A stretch of 64,000 nt of DNA, from positions 197,191 to 261,190 of the forward strand of contig DAOLES010000004.1 in NCBI GenBank assembly GCA_035326705.1. The letters are read 5' to 3'. Below, piece after piece: positions 33,488 through 41,725 of this stretch; the first letter of the stretch is position 1; each line of letters starts with the position of its first letter. Under the pieces are notes generated by a model that saw only the letters and a program-made list of their open reading frames with translations, searched no databases and had not been told where the DNA came from. A program made the position numbers and the translations under genes. This DNA comes from Oligoflexia bacterium. GTDB lineage: Bacteria > Bdellovibrionota_G > JALEGL01.

Positions 33488-33976
33488 TTAAAACTTAAAA
33501 CCAAAACCCAATAACCACTCCATAGTGATTGGGGTGCCACTGGCACCAGCTAGACTGGTAAAGAAGTTAATATCACTGGAGACTTCATAATGATCACCCA
33601 GAGGTAAAACAATCCCTGTTCCTAAACGCATATCCAAAGTGTTTTGATTTTCAAGCCGACCATAACCAAGACCCAATAAACCATGAAATGATGCAGGGCC
33701 AATATATAAGTAATCATAACGTAGGCTAGGAATCATTTGAAAACGAAAGTTATCCCCAACGCCTACCAAGGTTAAAAAGTTTACACCCATGTTGTAACCC
33801 ATTTCATAATCAAACTCACCACCAACGCGTAGTTGATCTTCCCAGTTTTGGACATTAAAAGCTGGGCCCATTTTAATTCGCAAAGAATAATCACCAGGAG
33901 CAGAAGTCATTTCTGCTTGAACAGATGGGACAGAGAAAAGAACAATAATCAGTAATGCAGCAATTTTTTTAAACAT
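33488..33976 (-). CDS. outer-membrane beta-barrel-like protein
   Basis: 162 residues with a signal peptide ending in VQAE near residue 21. The mature part consists of alternating amphipathic strands (YSLRIKMGPAFNV, FRFQMIPSLRYDYLYI, MRLGTGIVLPLG) and ends in Phe (LLGFGFKF), the C-terminal aromatic signal for BAM-mediated assembly. Size and strand pattern fit a small eight-stranded barrel. No specific family identified. It is convergent with the propeller gene, nine bases apart. Confidence 0.75.
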   Translation of the reverse strand: MFKKIAALLIIVLFSVPSVQAEMTSAPGDYSLRIKMGPAFNVQNWEDQLRVGGEFDYEMGYNMGVNFLTLVGVGDNFRFQMIPSLRYDYLYIGPASFHGLLGLGYGRLENQNTLDMRLGTGIVLPLGDHYEVSSDINFFTSLAGASGTPITMEWLLGFGFKF

Positions 33977-34017
33977 ACTACATTTATATTGCGCAAGGCT
34001 ACGCGCGTCAATGATTT

Positions 34018-34045
34018 TCTCAAAAGGTACGGCCTTACTTTTGAG
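34018..34045. repeat. left inverted palindrome of the RAYT unit
   Basis: 28 bp beginning TCTCAAAAGGTACGGCC. It is the reverse complement of 34726-34753 except for one base, and its own ends (CTCAAAAG/CTTTTGAG) pair. It lies 35 bases upstream of the transposase ATG. Confidence 0.9.
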
Positions 34046-34079
34046 ATTGGCAAAATTTTTGCTTCGTAGGTTAAACCAT

Positions 34080-34736
34080 ATGCCAAGAAAACACCTTATA
34101 AGAGTAGCAGAGTATCCGTATCACGTGTATGCACGTTCCAACAATAAAGAATGGTTTTATATCCCTATTGACGAAGTTTGGTTTTTGGCCGGACAAGTTT
34201 TAAAAACGGTTACTGACGTTTATGATGCCAGAGTACAGGCGTTTGTTTTAATGAACAATCATTTTCATATGGTGTTGTGGACACCTCAAGCTAATATAGA
34301 TGCAATAATGAATTATTTCATGCGTGAAATGAGCAGAAAAATTGCCTATAGAGCAGGCAGAATCAATCATGTTTTTGGTGGACCCTATAAATGGTCACTG
34401 ATTGCAACAAGCTTGCATCAAGCCATTGTTTATAAGTATGTATATAGAAATCCAGTTGTGGCCAACTTAAGTGAAAGTGTTTTAGATTACACATACTCAA
34501 GTCTAAGGTTTGTTAAAAAAGAAACAGAAGCATTATTTCCTTTGTTTGATGACTATGAAGGTAAACTTGCCCAGGAGATACCCAAGAACTTTAAAAAAAG
34601 AATTGATTGGTTGAATAAGCCATTCAATAATAAACAAAACAAGCTTATTGAGACCTCATTGCGGAGAAAAGAGTTTAGTTTTTCAAAAAGCAATACTTTA
34701 AAAACGGTTGTACGTTCACTCGTGACTCAAAAGTAA
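34080..34736 (+). CDS. REP-associated tyrosine transposase (RAYT), Y1_Tnp/IS200-like
   Basis: 218 residues from ATG 34080 (MPRKHLI), matching the MPRxxR start of RAYTs; an upstream in-frame ATG at 34011 would place the left palindrome inside the gene. The HUH motif is H61-F-H63 in MNNHFHMVLW. The helix with the catalytic Tyr has VYKYVYRNPV (Y118, Y120 or Y122), and YPYHVYARSNNK is the N-terminal strand. RAYTs are single-copy HUH endonucleases thought to process REP palindromes. The gene is bracketed by a 28-bp inverted pair, its last codons lie inside the right copy, and related palindromes occur elsewhere in the window. Confidence 0.88.
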   Translation: MPRKHLIRVAEYPYHVYARSNNKEWFYIPIDEVWFLAGQVLKTVTDVYDARVQAFVLMNNHFHMVLWTPQANIDAIMNYFMREMSRKIAYRAGRINHVFGGPYKWSLIATSLHQAIVYKYVYRNPVVANLSESVLDYTYSSLRFVKKETEALFPLFDDYEGKLAQEIPKNFKKRIDWLNKPFNNKQNKLIETSLRRKEFSFSKSNTLKTVVRSLVTQK

Positions 34737-34753
34737 GGCAGTACCTTTTGAGA
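34726..34753. repeat. right inverted palindrome of the RAYT unit
   Basis: 28 bp beginning CTCAAAAGTAAGGCAG. It contains the transposase stop codon (TAA at 34734-34736), so the gene end and the repeat are fused. It also touches the end of the downstream small gene on the other strand. Confidence 0.9.
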
Positions 34754-34930
34754 TTATATTTCTGTGGTCCAGACGCCGCGCTCAGTGGTGCTTTTGTTTT
34801 TTTCACTGAGTTCATCTTCTTCACGGGGTTCATAGGCTGGCATATCAAACTGCGGAATATAAAGAGGAATCGGTTCAAATTGTTCTTTTGAACGTTCTTG
34901 TTCTTCTTTTTGTTTAATGATGTGATTCAT
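34754..34930 (-). CDS. small acidic protein of unknown function
   Basis: 58 residues from ATG 34930, chosen because AAAGGGG lies six bases upstream; the longer in-frame reading to 34984 has no ribosome-binding site. The chain is charged, with a Lys/Glu/Gln-rich start (NHIIKQKEEQERSKEQFE), a Pro-rich middle (PIPLYIPQFDMPAYEP) and an acidic end. No signal peptide or membrane helix. It looks like a short cytoplasmic, possibly disordered protein. It starts one base after the right RAYT palindrome. Confidence 0.55.
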   Translation of the reverse strand: MNHIIKQKEEQERSKEQFEPIPLYIPQFDMPAYEPREEDELSEKNKSTTERGVWTTEI

Positions 34931-35001
34931 AAACAACCCCTTTCTAAAGTGTCTTGCTATATTATATTGCAAATTAAAAGCCAAAAACGGCTTTTGTTAA
35001 A

Positions 35002-35010
35002 TGCTATAAT
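35002..35010 (+). promoter_or_regulatory. extended -10 promoter with long leader
   Basis: TGC-TATAAT, a perfect extended -10, predicts a start near 35017 and therefore a 5' leader of about 145 bases before the barrel gene at 35161. The leader (35017-35160) contains short complementary runs (ACCG/CGGT) but no riboswitch I can name. Confidence 0.5.
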
Positions 35011-35160
35011 TACAGACACTTATAAGGTAATCACCGGGACATTGCGGTCAAGGGGTAGCTTTAATTCAGCCTAGGTGCGCAAAAAGTGTCACTATGCCAG
35101 CAACGTAAAGGGAGTAAATTTTCTTTGCTTTTGACTTAAAAATAAAATAGAAAGCTAAGC

Positions 35161-35706
35161 ATGATGAAAAATAAATTCTTTTTAACAGTTCTTTTAGGCA
35201 TAGGTTTAGTTAGCTTCACAGCAAAAGCACAAGAAAACAATGGCTTTCACGTGGCGGCAGATTTAAACTTTGGTGTTGGTGTGGCCGCAGATAGTGGTGA
35301 AACTGATTCTGATACAGGTGTTGGTGTTAGCTTAAGAGTAGGATATCAACTGACAGATGAATGGATTGGTATGCTAGACTTGTTTACAACCGGCTATTCA
35401 AAAAATGACGTTAACACAAGCAATAACGGATTTATGTTGGCGGGCCAATATTATTTGCAAGACAATGCTTACATTAGACCTTCTATCGGTTTATCCAAAA
35501 TAAAATTTAAAACGGATGTTTTAGGAACCAGTGTCTCAGCAGAAACTGACCTTGGTTTGGCTTTAGGGTTTGCCGGTGGTTATGAGTTTCCTGTGAATGA
35601 ATTTTTGGTTGCAGGTCCAACAGCTAGAGTGATTTATAACAATATTGCTGACGGTGGAACCTTTTGGAATTTTTCTGTGGGTGCAGAAATTAAAGCAACA
35701 TTCTAA
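35161..35706 (+). CDS. outer-membrane beta-barrel protein (OMP_b-brl type)
   Basis: 181 residues with a signal peptide (AKAQE, cleavage near residue 23). The mature chain alternates amphipathic strands (GFHVAADLNFGVGVA, GVSLRVGYQLTDEW, LGLALGFAGGYEF) and ends in Phe (VGAEIKATF), as required for BAM insertion. Size fits an eight-stranded OmpA/OmpW-like barrel without a periplasmic domain. A strong extended -10 promoter with a ~145-base leader precedes it and a rho-independent terminator follows, so it is probably monocistronic and well expressed. Confidence 0.85.
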   Translation: MMKNKFFLTVLLGIGLVSFTAKAQENNGFHVAADLNFGVGVAADSGETDSDTGVGVSLRVGYQLTDEWIGMLDLFTTGYSKNDVNTSNNGFMLAGQYYLQDNAYIRPSIGLSKIKFKTDVLGTSVSAETDLGLALGFAGGYEFPVNEFLVAGPTARVIYNNIADGGTFWNFSVGAEIKATF

Positions 35707-35733
35707 ATACAAAAATTAAAAATACTATAAACT

Positions 35734-35762
35734 AAAAAAGCCCGCTTATGCGGGCTTTTTTA
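35734..35762 (+). terminator. intrinsic terminator of the barrel gene
   Basis: AAAAAAGCCCGC-ttat-GCGGGCTTTTTTA is a classic GC stem with an A/T-rich base and a T-run. It can work in both directions. Confidence 0.95.
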
Positions 35763-35840
35763 TATGTAGCGGTAGTTTAGGGTTTACTTTCTCTAACAAG
35801 CTTTAAAAATTATTGGCACAGGTAAATGTTTTTATACAGA

Positions 35841-36827
35841 TTAAAGGTTAAAAATAAATTGTTCCAGTTGCCAGCGAGCGGGAACGGGGCTGGATTTAAA
35901 TTGTGTATCTAGGTGATTGAGCTGTGTAAACACTTGGTACAATTTCTGACCGGATAAACGTTTTGCTTGCTGTAAATATTTTTTAACAGTGAAGGGGGGA
36001 ATCCCAGCTTTTTTGGCTATGCTGGCAGGGGGGCTGGCTGCAAGAGTTTTGCAGAGCATAAGAATACGGGTATGTCTAATCAGTAAGCTTAAAACAACCA
36101 AAGGATGGTCACCCTCTTGTAAAATGAATTTGAGTGTTTCAAGAGCAGCAGGTTTTTTTTGTTCAAAAACCAAATCAATCAATGAGAAAAGATCTTGTCC
36201 ACTGGACTGTAAAACAACCTGATGAATGTCTTCTGCGTTTACTTGGTTTTGAGGATGTTTGTACAAGGCAAGTTTTTCTAGACTATGAAATAGCTTTGCT
36301 AGGTCAGCTCCAATATAATCCAGTAAAAGAGTGGCTGCTTGTGGATCAAGACTTAAGTTTTTTTCTTGGCTGAATTGCTTTAACCAAGAACTCATTTCAT
36401 GAATAGAGGGTTGAGGACATTCTTGTAAAAGCTTGTGTTTTTGCAAAAGCTTGGTCAGTTTTTTGCGTTTATCCAGCTTGGGGGCAAAGACAATAATTTG
36501 GGTAAAATCAGACGGTGATTTTAAGTAGCTTTCCCAAATTTTGCTATCCTCTTCTTTAAAATCCTTGTTTAAATAGACCTTAAACAGTTGTTTGGGGGCC
36601 ATCAAAGCAAAGGTGTTGGCTTGATCAAAAATGGTTTTCCAACCGTCCTGTTCAGCATTAAAATTGACTTCATTAAAGTCACCCATTTGTGCCAAGCTTT
36701 GCTTGGTTTTTTGATATTCAAGGTTTTGTAAAAAGCGGTTATCGCCAAAAAGAATGCGTATGGGAGGAGGGGTTTGCACAGCATTGTGATGCCTGTATTT
36801 ATGCAATATTGCAAGGAGAATTTGCAT
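35841..36827 (-). CDS. holA: DNA polymerase III delta subunit
   Basis: About 328 residues. The N-terminal region has IRILFGDNRFLQNLEYQK (the YLLYGDE-type start of HolA), the middle has LLDYIGADLAKLFHSLEKLALY with the L-D-L pattern of the delta family, and the C-terminal collar domain includes HPLVVLSLLIRHTRILMLCK and VARWQLEQFI-like PARWQLEQFIFNL. Known role: opens the sliding clamp within the clamp loader. ATG 36827 is chosen over ATG 36962 because residues between do not fit the family and would overlap metG. This leaves a 30-base divergent promoter space. Confidence 0.88.
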   Translation of the reverse strand: MQILLAILHKYRHHNAVQTPPPIRILFGDNRFLQNLEYQKTKQSLAQMGDFNEVNFNAEQDGWKTIFDQANTFALMAPKQLFKVYLNKDFKEEDSKIWESYLKSPSDFTQIIVFAPKLDKRKKLTKLLQKHKLLQECPQPSIHEMSSWLKQFSQEKNLSLDPQAATLLLDYIGADLAKLFHSLEKLALYKHPQNQVNAEDIHQVVLQSSGQDLFSLIDLVFEQKKPAALETLKFILQEGDHPLVVLSLLIRHTRILMLCKTLAASPPASIAKKAGIPPFTVKKYLQQAKRLSGQKLYQVFTQLNHLDTQFKSSPVPARWQLEQFIFNL

Positions 36828-36851
36828 TTGCTGATTCGCTTGGTGTAGTAA
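36822..36851 (+). promoter_or_regulatory. metG promoter overlapping the holA start
   Basis: TTGCAT, an 18-base spacer, then TAGTAA, ending 6 bases before the metG ATG. The -35 overlaps the holA start codon on the other strand. Leaderless geometry. Confidence 0.5.
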
Positions 36852-36857
36852 GAGCCC

Positions 36858-38399
36858 ATGAAGCGTTTTTACATGACCACCCCTCTCTATTATGTCAATG
36901 ATACTCCCCATATAGGCCATGCCTATACCACAGTGGTAGCAGATATTTTGACCCGTTATCATCGTTTGTATGGCAATGAAACTTTGCTGTTAACAGGAAC
37001 AGATGAACATGGGCAAAAGGTACAAAAAGCAGCCTTGGCAGCCAACAAAGACCCTCAAAAGCATTGTGATGAGATGGCTCAGAACTTTACGCAAATTTGG
37101 CAAGAGTTAAACATTGATTATGACATTTTTTATAGAACCACAGCCACTGATCATAAAGCGGTTGTGCAAACATGTTTGCAAGAATTGTTTGATAAGGGAG
37201 AAATTTACGCCAAGGAATATGAAGGTTGGTACGCGCAAAGTGAAGAAGTGTTTTATACAGAAAAAGATTTGGTTGATGGTAAAAGTCCGCAAGGCAATGA
37301 CGTAGAAAAAATCACAGAACAAAATTATTTTTTTAAAATGTCAGCCTATCAAGATCAATTGGTGGATTACATTGAAAGCCATGATGATTTTATTTTACCC
37401 AAAAGTAAAAAGAACGAGGTTTTAGGCTTTTTAAAAAAACCTTTGAATGATCTGTGCATTAGCCGTCCCAAAGAGCGTTTAAGTTGGGGAATAGAGTTAC
37501 CCTTTGATAAAAATTATGTCACCTATGTTTGGTTTGATGCTTTAATTAACTATGCTGCAGCAGTTGGACTAAAGCAAGATGAACAACAAGAAACATTTAA
37601 ACAGTGGTGGCAGCGTCCCAATGGTGCCATTCATTTGATTGGTAAAGATATTTTGATGACGCATGCTGTGTATTGGCCTACCATGCTGATGGCATTAAAT
37701 GTGGACTTACCCAAAACCATTTTTGCCCATGGCTGGTGGTTAACAAACAATGATGAAAAAATGAGCAAATCCAAAGGCGCGGTGGTTAAACCCTTGGATA
37801 TGAAAGATATGGTAGGCGTGGATGCCTTACGTTATTTTTTAATCAGAGATATTCGTTTGGGCAATGATGCGCAGTTTTCTCAAGACTTGGTGGTGACTAG
37901 AATCAATACGGATTTGGCCAACAACTTAGGCAACTTACTTAATAGAGTCAGTAATTTGGTGAGCAAGTATTTTGATGGCAAGATGCCAGCCATGCAAGAC
38001 TTGAGTGAAGAAGAAAAACATTTAAAAAATAAAGTCTTGGCCTTAAAAGCTGAAGTGAAAACTTTAATTGATGATATGGCTCCAGATCAAGCCGTGGCAA
38101 AAATCTTTGATGTATTGACCTTGGTGAATCAGTATGTGGATGAAAAAGCGCCATGGAAAATGGCCAAAGAAGACGTGTCTGCAGCGGGGCATGTTTTAGG
38201 GTTTTGTATAGAAACCATTAGGGTCTGTGCCATTTTGTTACAACCGGTGATGCCAGAAAAAATGCAAAATCTTTTTTGTAGACTAGGTGTAAAAAATACA
38301 AATATTGATCAAGCAGAACAATTTTCAGTGCTCAATACGGATGTGAAAATTGAAAAGGCAGACCCCTTATTCCCTAGAATTGATTTGCCAAAAAATTAA
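36858..38399 (+). CDS. metG: methionyl-tRNA synthetase
   Basis: 513 residues. The class I HIGH motif is at residues 18-21 (YVNDTPHIGHAYTT) and KMSKS near 301 (DEKMSKSKG), with WFDALINYA and the anticodon-binding helical domain after it. The connective peptide segment (YEGWYAQSEEVFYTEKDL) has no Cys-x2-Cys knuckles, so this is a short MetRS lacking the structural zinc. The C-terminal tRNA-binding dimerisation domain of longer MetRS forms is also absent. Essential for translation initiation and elongation. Confidence 0.97.
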   Translation: MKRFYMTTPLYYVNDTPHIGHAYTTVVADILTRYHRLYGNETLLLTGTDEHGQKVQKAALAANKDPQKHCDEMAQNFTQIWQELNIDYDIFYRTTATDHKAVVQTCLQELFDKGEIYAKEYEGWYAQSEEVFYTEKDLVDGKSPQGNDVEKITEQNYFFKMSAYQDQLVDYIESHDDFILPKSKKNEVLGFLKKPLNDLCISRPKERLSWGIELPFDKNYVTYVWFDALINYAAAVGLKQDEQQETFKQWWQRPNGAIHLIGKDILMTHAVYWPTMLMALNVDLPKTIFAHGWWLTNNDEKMSKSKGAVVKPLDMKDMVGVDALRYFLIRDIRLGNDAQFSQDLVVTRINTDLANNLGNLLNRVSNLVSKYFDGKMPAMQDLSEEEKHLKNKVLALKAEVKTLIDDMAPDQAVAKIFDVLTLVNQYVDEKAPWKMAKEDVSAAGHVLGFCIETIRVCAILLQPVMPEKMQNLFCRLGVKNTNIDQAEQFSVLNTDVKIEKADPLFPRIDLPKN

Positions 38400-38422
38400 A
38401 TTTAAAAAGAAAATAATAAATC

Positions 38423-40066
38423 TTATAATTTGCAAATAGAATAAGACGGTCTGCTATAGATCATGGTTTTACATAAACTGTAAGGCTCGTTGTGATCTTC
38501 TGCAATAAAATCAACAGATGAAAATAAAGTGTAATTATTGTTGTAGGGAGGAAAAATTAAGTAAGCATTTTGTTTTAAGTCTATGGACGTATCTGTTTTT
38601 TGAAAAAAATAAAAACTATGCGGCATAAAATCTATAAAAGTTAAAGCTTCTAAGCCGTAGTAATAAGAGTAAAAATAAAATATACTTTTTTCTGGCAGCT
38701 CCTGCTTAATAAAATCTGCCACCTCGCTTTGCGGTTTCCAATTGAGTATATGATTAACCGGTAATCCTATACCTCCTTTTGGACGAGCTGAGTGCCGTTT
38801 TACATGCCATAGTTCAAACTTTTTTTGAGAGATGTTAAAAGTATGAGAGTAGGTTGGATAATCTAAATTAAAGCCAATCAACACAAGCGCGGCCAAGGCA
38901 ATAAGACGTGCACTTAAGGGTTTTTTAGATGGATCAAACAAAGCATGAATCAATAACGATAAAAATATTCCAAAGAGGCACCAAGCAAAAAACATAGGCC
39001 CCCAAAGATGTCTAAACCAACCGGTTTTATTTAAAATAATAAACCAAGCAATGTAAAAAAAATGGCTCAAGTACAAGGTGTTAAGACAAAAGATTTTTTT
39101 CAGTGTATCCTGTTTTTTATAAAGCACAAAAGCAATGGCAAGCCAAAAGACAAGAATGCTGTACACCCCAAGATCATATGACACGGTTATATTGGTTTGA
39201 ATCTGTTTGAATATTTTTTCTAAATCAAAATGATTAAAGGTTGAAGTGCCAGAGCCACCATAAGAAAACTTAAGAAGACTTGCAGAAAAATAGGTTTTTA
39301 CTGCTTGAAAAGAAAAGATGTTAATAATGATAATGATTTTTATCAATAGCCAAGAAACAGGGCTGATGAGAAAAAATGTTAAGTATTTAAAACTGGCTTT
39401 TAAAGGCTTTTTTAAAAAAACAGCCACTAAAAAACCTGATGCTGGAATAAAGTAGATGACTTTGCATAAAACAGCAAAAGATAAAAATAGACTTGATAGG
39501 TTGAGTTGATTTTTTTTATAAAATAGTAAGGCCAATAAAAAAAACAGTAGTCCGGTAGATTCAGCATAGTTTTGATAAATATATTCCATGTAAATTTGAG
39601 GTAAAGTGTAGAAACATAAAAAAACACAAAAGCAAGCCAACTTGCCAAAATGTTTTGCAGTTAGTCCAAGCACAAGCATGAATAAAAGTGTCATCACCAT
39701 AAATGGGATAAGGGCAGCGGAGAATCGATTGCTGCCAAAAATAAATACAGTTATAGCTGCTGCAAGGGTATGAACAGGGCCCACAGTCGCATGCAGGTCA
39801 AACCAATTGAATCCGTGTTCATCAATAAGCGCGCAGGTGGCAAAAATATCATTGATACAGTCTTGTTTTTGCGGAGTGTAATTGCTGTCTATTGGCACAA
39901 GGGAGGATGCATATTTTCCATGCAGCGCAAGATTGTGTGAAGTACTGTAAAACCAAGCACTGTCTTGGCTGATTCCACCGTAGGTATGAAAAAAGACCAA
40001 ACCTTTTAACATCAGAATAAAGGTCAGCGTGACGGTTAAGCAAAGGGCTTGATTTCTTTTTTGCAA
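38423..40066 (-). CDS. polytopic membrane protein, PMT/ArnT-like glycosyltransferase candidate
   Basis: 547 residues with about eleven hydrophobic segments, from LTVTLTFILMLKGLVFFHTY at the N-terminus to about residue 395, then a ~150-residue soluble C-terminal domain. The first loop is extracytoplasmic and holds acidic and Cys-containing sequence (QDSAWFYSTSHNLALHGKY, KQDCINDIFATC), in the position of the catalytic Asp loop of GT39/GT83 lipid-linked sugar transferases. The fold assignment is moderate and the substrate unknown. The gene stands alone, convergent with metG. Its composition (many Ile/Phe/Lys codons) is very AT-rich. Confidence 0.7.
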   Translation of the reverse strand: MQKRNQALCLTVTLTFILMLKGLVFFHTYGGISQDSAWFYSTSHNLALHGKYASSLVPIDSNYTPQKQDCINDIFATCALIDEHGFNWFDLHATVGPVHTLAAAITVFIFGSNRFSAALIPFMVMTLLFMLVLGLTAKHFGKLACFCVFLCFYTLPQIYMEYIYQNYAESTGLLFFLLALLFYKKNQLNLSSLFLSFAVLCKVIYFIPASGFLVAVFLKKPLKASFKYLTFFLISPVSWLLIKIIIIINIFSFQAVKTYFSASLLKFSYGGSGTSTFNHFDLEKIFKQIQTNITVSYDLGVYSILVFWLAIAFVLYKKQDTLKKIFCLNTLYLSHFFYIAWFIILNKTGWFRHLWGPMFFAWCLFGIFLSLLIHALFDPSKKPLSARLIALAALVLIGFNLDYPTYSHTFNISQKKFELWHVKRHSARPKGGIGLPVNHILNWKPQSEVADFIKQELPEKSIFYFYSYYYGLEALTFIDFMPHSFYFFQKTDTSIDLKQNAYLIFPPYNNNYTLFSSVDFIAEDHNEPYSLCKTMIYSRPSYSICKL

Positions 40067-40202
40067 ACAATAATTGATGATATTGTTTAGAATAGGATTA
40101 AAAGAGGTATGTTTTACTGCTGGAATAATACATCATGCTAACAAAAAATAGGGTGTATACAAAGCAAAATTAAAATTTGTTAAGCCGCTAAAGCCAGAAA
40201 TT

Positions 40203-41285
40203 TTAATCAGTGTTTAATATGCAAAGTTGATAAAACTCTTCTGGGAGGGTTTTTTGTTGTTCTTGGTTGTCAGCAAATACTTCATCAAAACTTGTATGGA
40301 TAATGTTTCCTTGTTTAAAGCCTAAAATTTGATTGAATTGTTTTTGTTTAATCAACTCAGCAGCTTTTGCAGCCAATGAAAAAGCCAGAATTCTATCCAT
40401 AGCACTGGCTGCACCACCGCGTTGCAAATGGCCCAGAACCAAAGAACGGGCATCCCAATCAACAAAATCATTCATCCAGTCACTAATATAATCAGCTATG
40501 CCGCCATAGCGTATACCGCCTTTGGCACTCATGCCTTTAAAGCTTTCATCTTGTTCAAAGATTTGTATTGGCTTATCATTTTCATCCAGCAATATGGCCC
40601 CTTCAGCTACGGCAATCAGCAAGTATTTTTTTTGCCCTTCAAATCGCTTAAGAATATTTTGTTTGAGCTGATCCAATCGAACGGGGTGTTCAGGAACTAA
40701 AATAATATCACAATTTGAGGCTAATCCAGCATAGGCTGTTAAATGACCGGTATGTCTACCCATCACTTCAATGACCATGGCACGACTATGGCTTTTTGCG
40801 CTGGTTTTAACTTGCTCTATGCTTTGGCAGACAGTTTCTACAGCGCTGACAAAACCTATGCTAAAGTCATTGTGTGGGATATCGTTATCAATGGTTTTTG
40901 GGATGCCCATGATGGGGATGCCAAGTTTTTCATGAATTTGCTTGGCTACATAGAGGGTGCTATCCCCGCCAATGATGACCAAAACATCCAAAGCATGTTC
41001 CTTGATGGTTTTGGTGATGTTATCCAATTTGTCTTGTGAGTTGAGGGGAAAACTTTTGGCACTTTTTAAAATGGTTCCACCTTGATGACTGATTTCATCA
41101 ATCATGCTTGCGTCCATAGGAATAAATTGATTTTCAATTAAACCATTCCATGAACGATAAAAGCCAATGACCCGGTTGTCAGGTAAACTGGCTTTGATTA
41201 AGCCGGCTATAGCGTTGTTAAGACCGGGACAGTCACCGCCTCCTGTAATAAGGCCTATATTTAAAGCGTTGTTTGTTTTTGACAT
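40203..41285 (-). CDS. pfkA: 6-phosphofructokinase, Ser109/Lys130 variant
   Basis: 360 residues. The nucleotide or PPi loop is LITGGGDCPGLN (13-24), the active-site motif PKTIDND has catalytic D133, and MEVMGR-type VIEVMGRHTGHL follows. At the two residues that separate ATP- from PPi-dependent enzymes (E. coli Gly104 and Gly124), this protein has Ser109 (GGDST) and Lys130. Lys at the second site is typical of PPi enzymes and of some ATP enzymes; Ser at the first is unusual, so the phosphoryl donor is uncertain. It starts inside the 3' end of cutA (25-base overlap), forming a two-gene operon. Confidence 0.92.
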   Translation of the reverse strand: MSKTNNALNIGLITGGGDCPGLNNAIAGLIKASLPDNRVIGFYRSWNGLIENQFIPMDASMIDEISHQGGTILKSAKSFPLNSQDKLDNITKTIKEHALDVLVIIGGDSTLYVAKQIHEKLGIPIMGIPKTIDNDIPHNDFSIGFVSAVETVCQSIEQVKTSAKSHSRAMVIEVMGRHTGHLTAYAGLASNCDIILVPEHPVRLDQLKQNILKRFEGQKKYLLIAVAEGAILLDENDKPIQIFEQDESFKGMSAKGGIRYGGIADYISDWMNDFVDWDARSLVLGHLQRGGAASAMDRILAFSLAAKAAELIKQKQFNQILGFKQGNIIHTSFDEVFADNQEQQKTLPEEFYQLCILNTD

Positions 41286-41596
41286 GATTCTAACATCCAT
41301 TGTTGATAGTTTGCATCGACATGACTCAGATTAATGCTGATAATTTCAGGGCAATCATAAGTATGATGCTGTTTAATGCATTCATATAGCTTTTTTTCTA
41401 AATGCGATAAAGTTTTAAAGTAAACTAAATATTCTTGGCTTTCTTCAATAGTACCATCCCATTTATACAGGGATGTCATAGGACTTTGAATTTGTGCGCA
41501 GGCGCAGATATTTTGTTCTATACAAACTTGAGCTACTTTTTTAGCCAGCTCTTTAGAGGGAAAACTGCTCATAATTATGAGACTGTGTTTTTTCAT
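41261..41596 (-). CDS. cutA: CutA1-family divalent-ion tolerance protein
   Basis: 111 residues, the usual CutA1 length. Family features are the opening IIMSSFPSKELAKKVAQ, the CACAQIQSPMTSLYKWDG segment with the conserved Cys and Trp, and the HTYDCPEIISI strand. CutA1 forms a very stable ferredoxin-like trimer; its role in metal tolerance is not settled. The 3' end overlaps pfkA by 25 bases. Confidence 0.93.
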   Translation of the reverse strand: MKKHSLIIMSSFPSKELAKKVAQVCIEQNICACAQIQSPMTSLYKWDGTIEESQEYLVYFKTLSHLEKKLYECIKQHHTYDCPEIISINLSHVDANYQQWMLESCQKQTTL

Positions 41597-41725
41597 ATGA
41601 GAAAGCTAACAAAAATACAAAAACATGGCCAGTGCTATTCAATCTATGGATTGATTTTGCTTAAGTTTTAGCACTTTTTATACACAAGCTTTGAAATAAA
41701 TAGATATTTTTTTAGCCAAGGCAGT

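Noticed and set aside
34011..34079. Longer N-terminus for the transposase starting at ATG 34011
   Set aside because: It would run through the left palindrome, and the conserved MPRK start fits ATG 34080.
35040..35150. TPP- or c-di-GMP-riboswitch-like stretches (GGGGT, ATGCCAGCAACGT) in the leader of the barrel gene
   Set aside because: The invariant CTGAGA and CCTGATCTGG segments of the TPP box, and the GEMM core, are missing. Only short coincidental matches remain.
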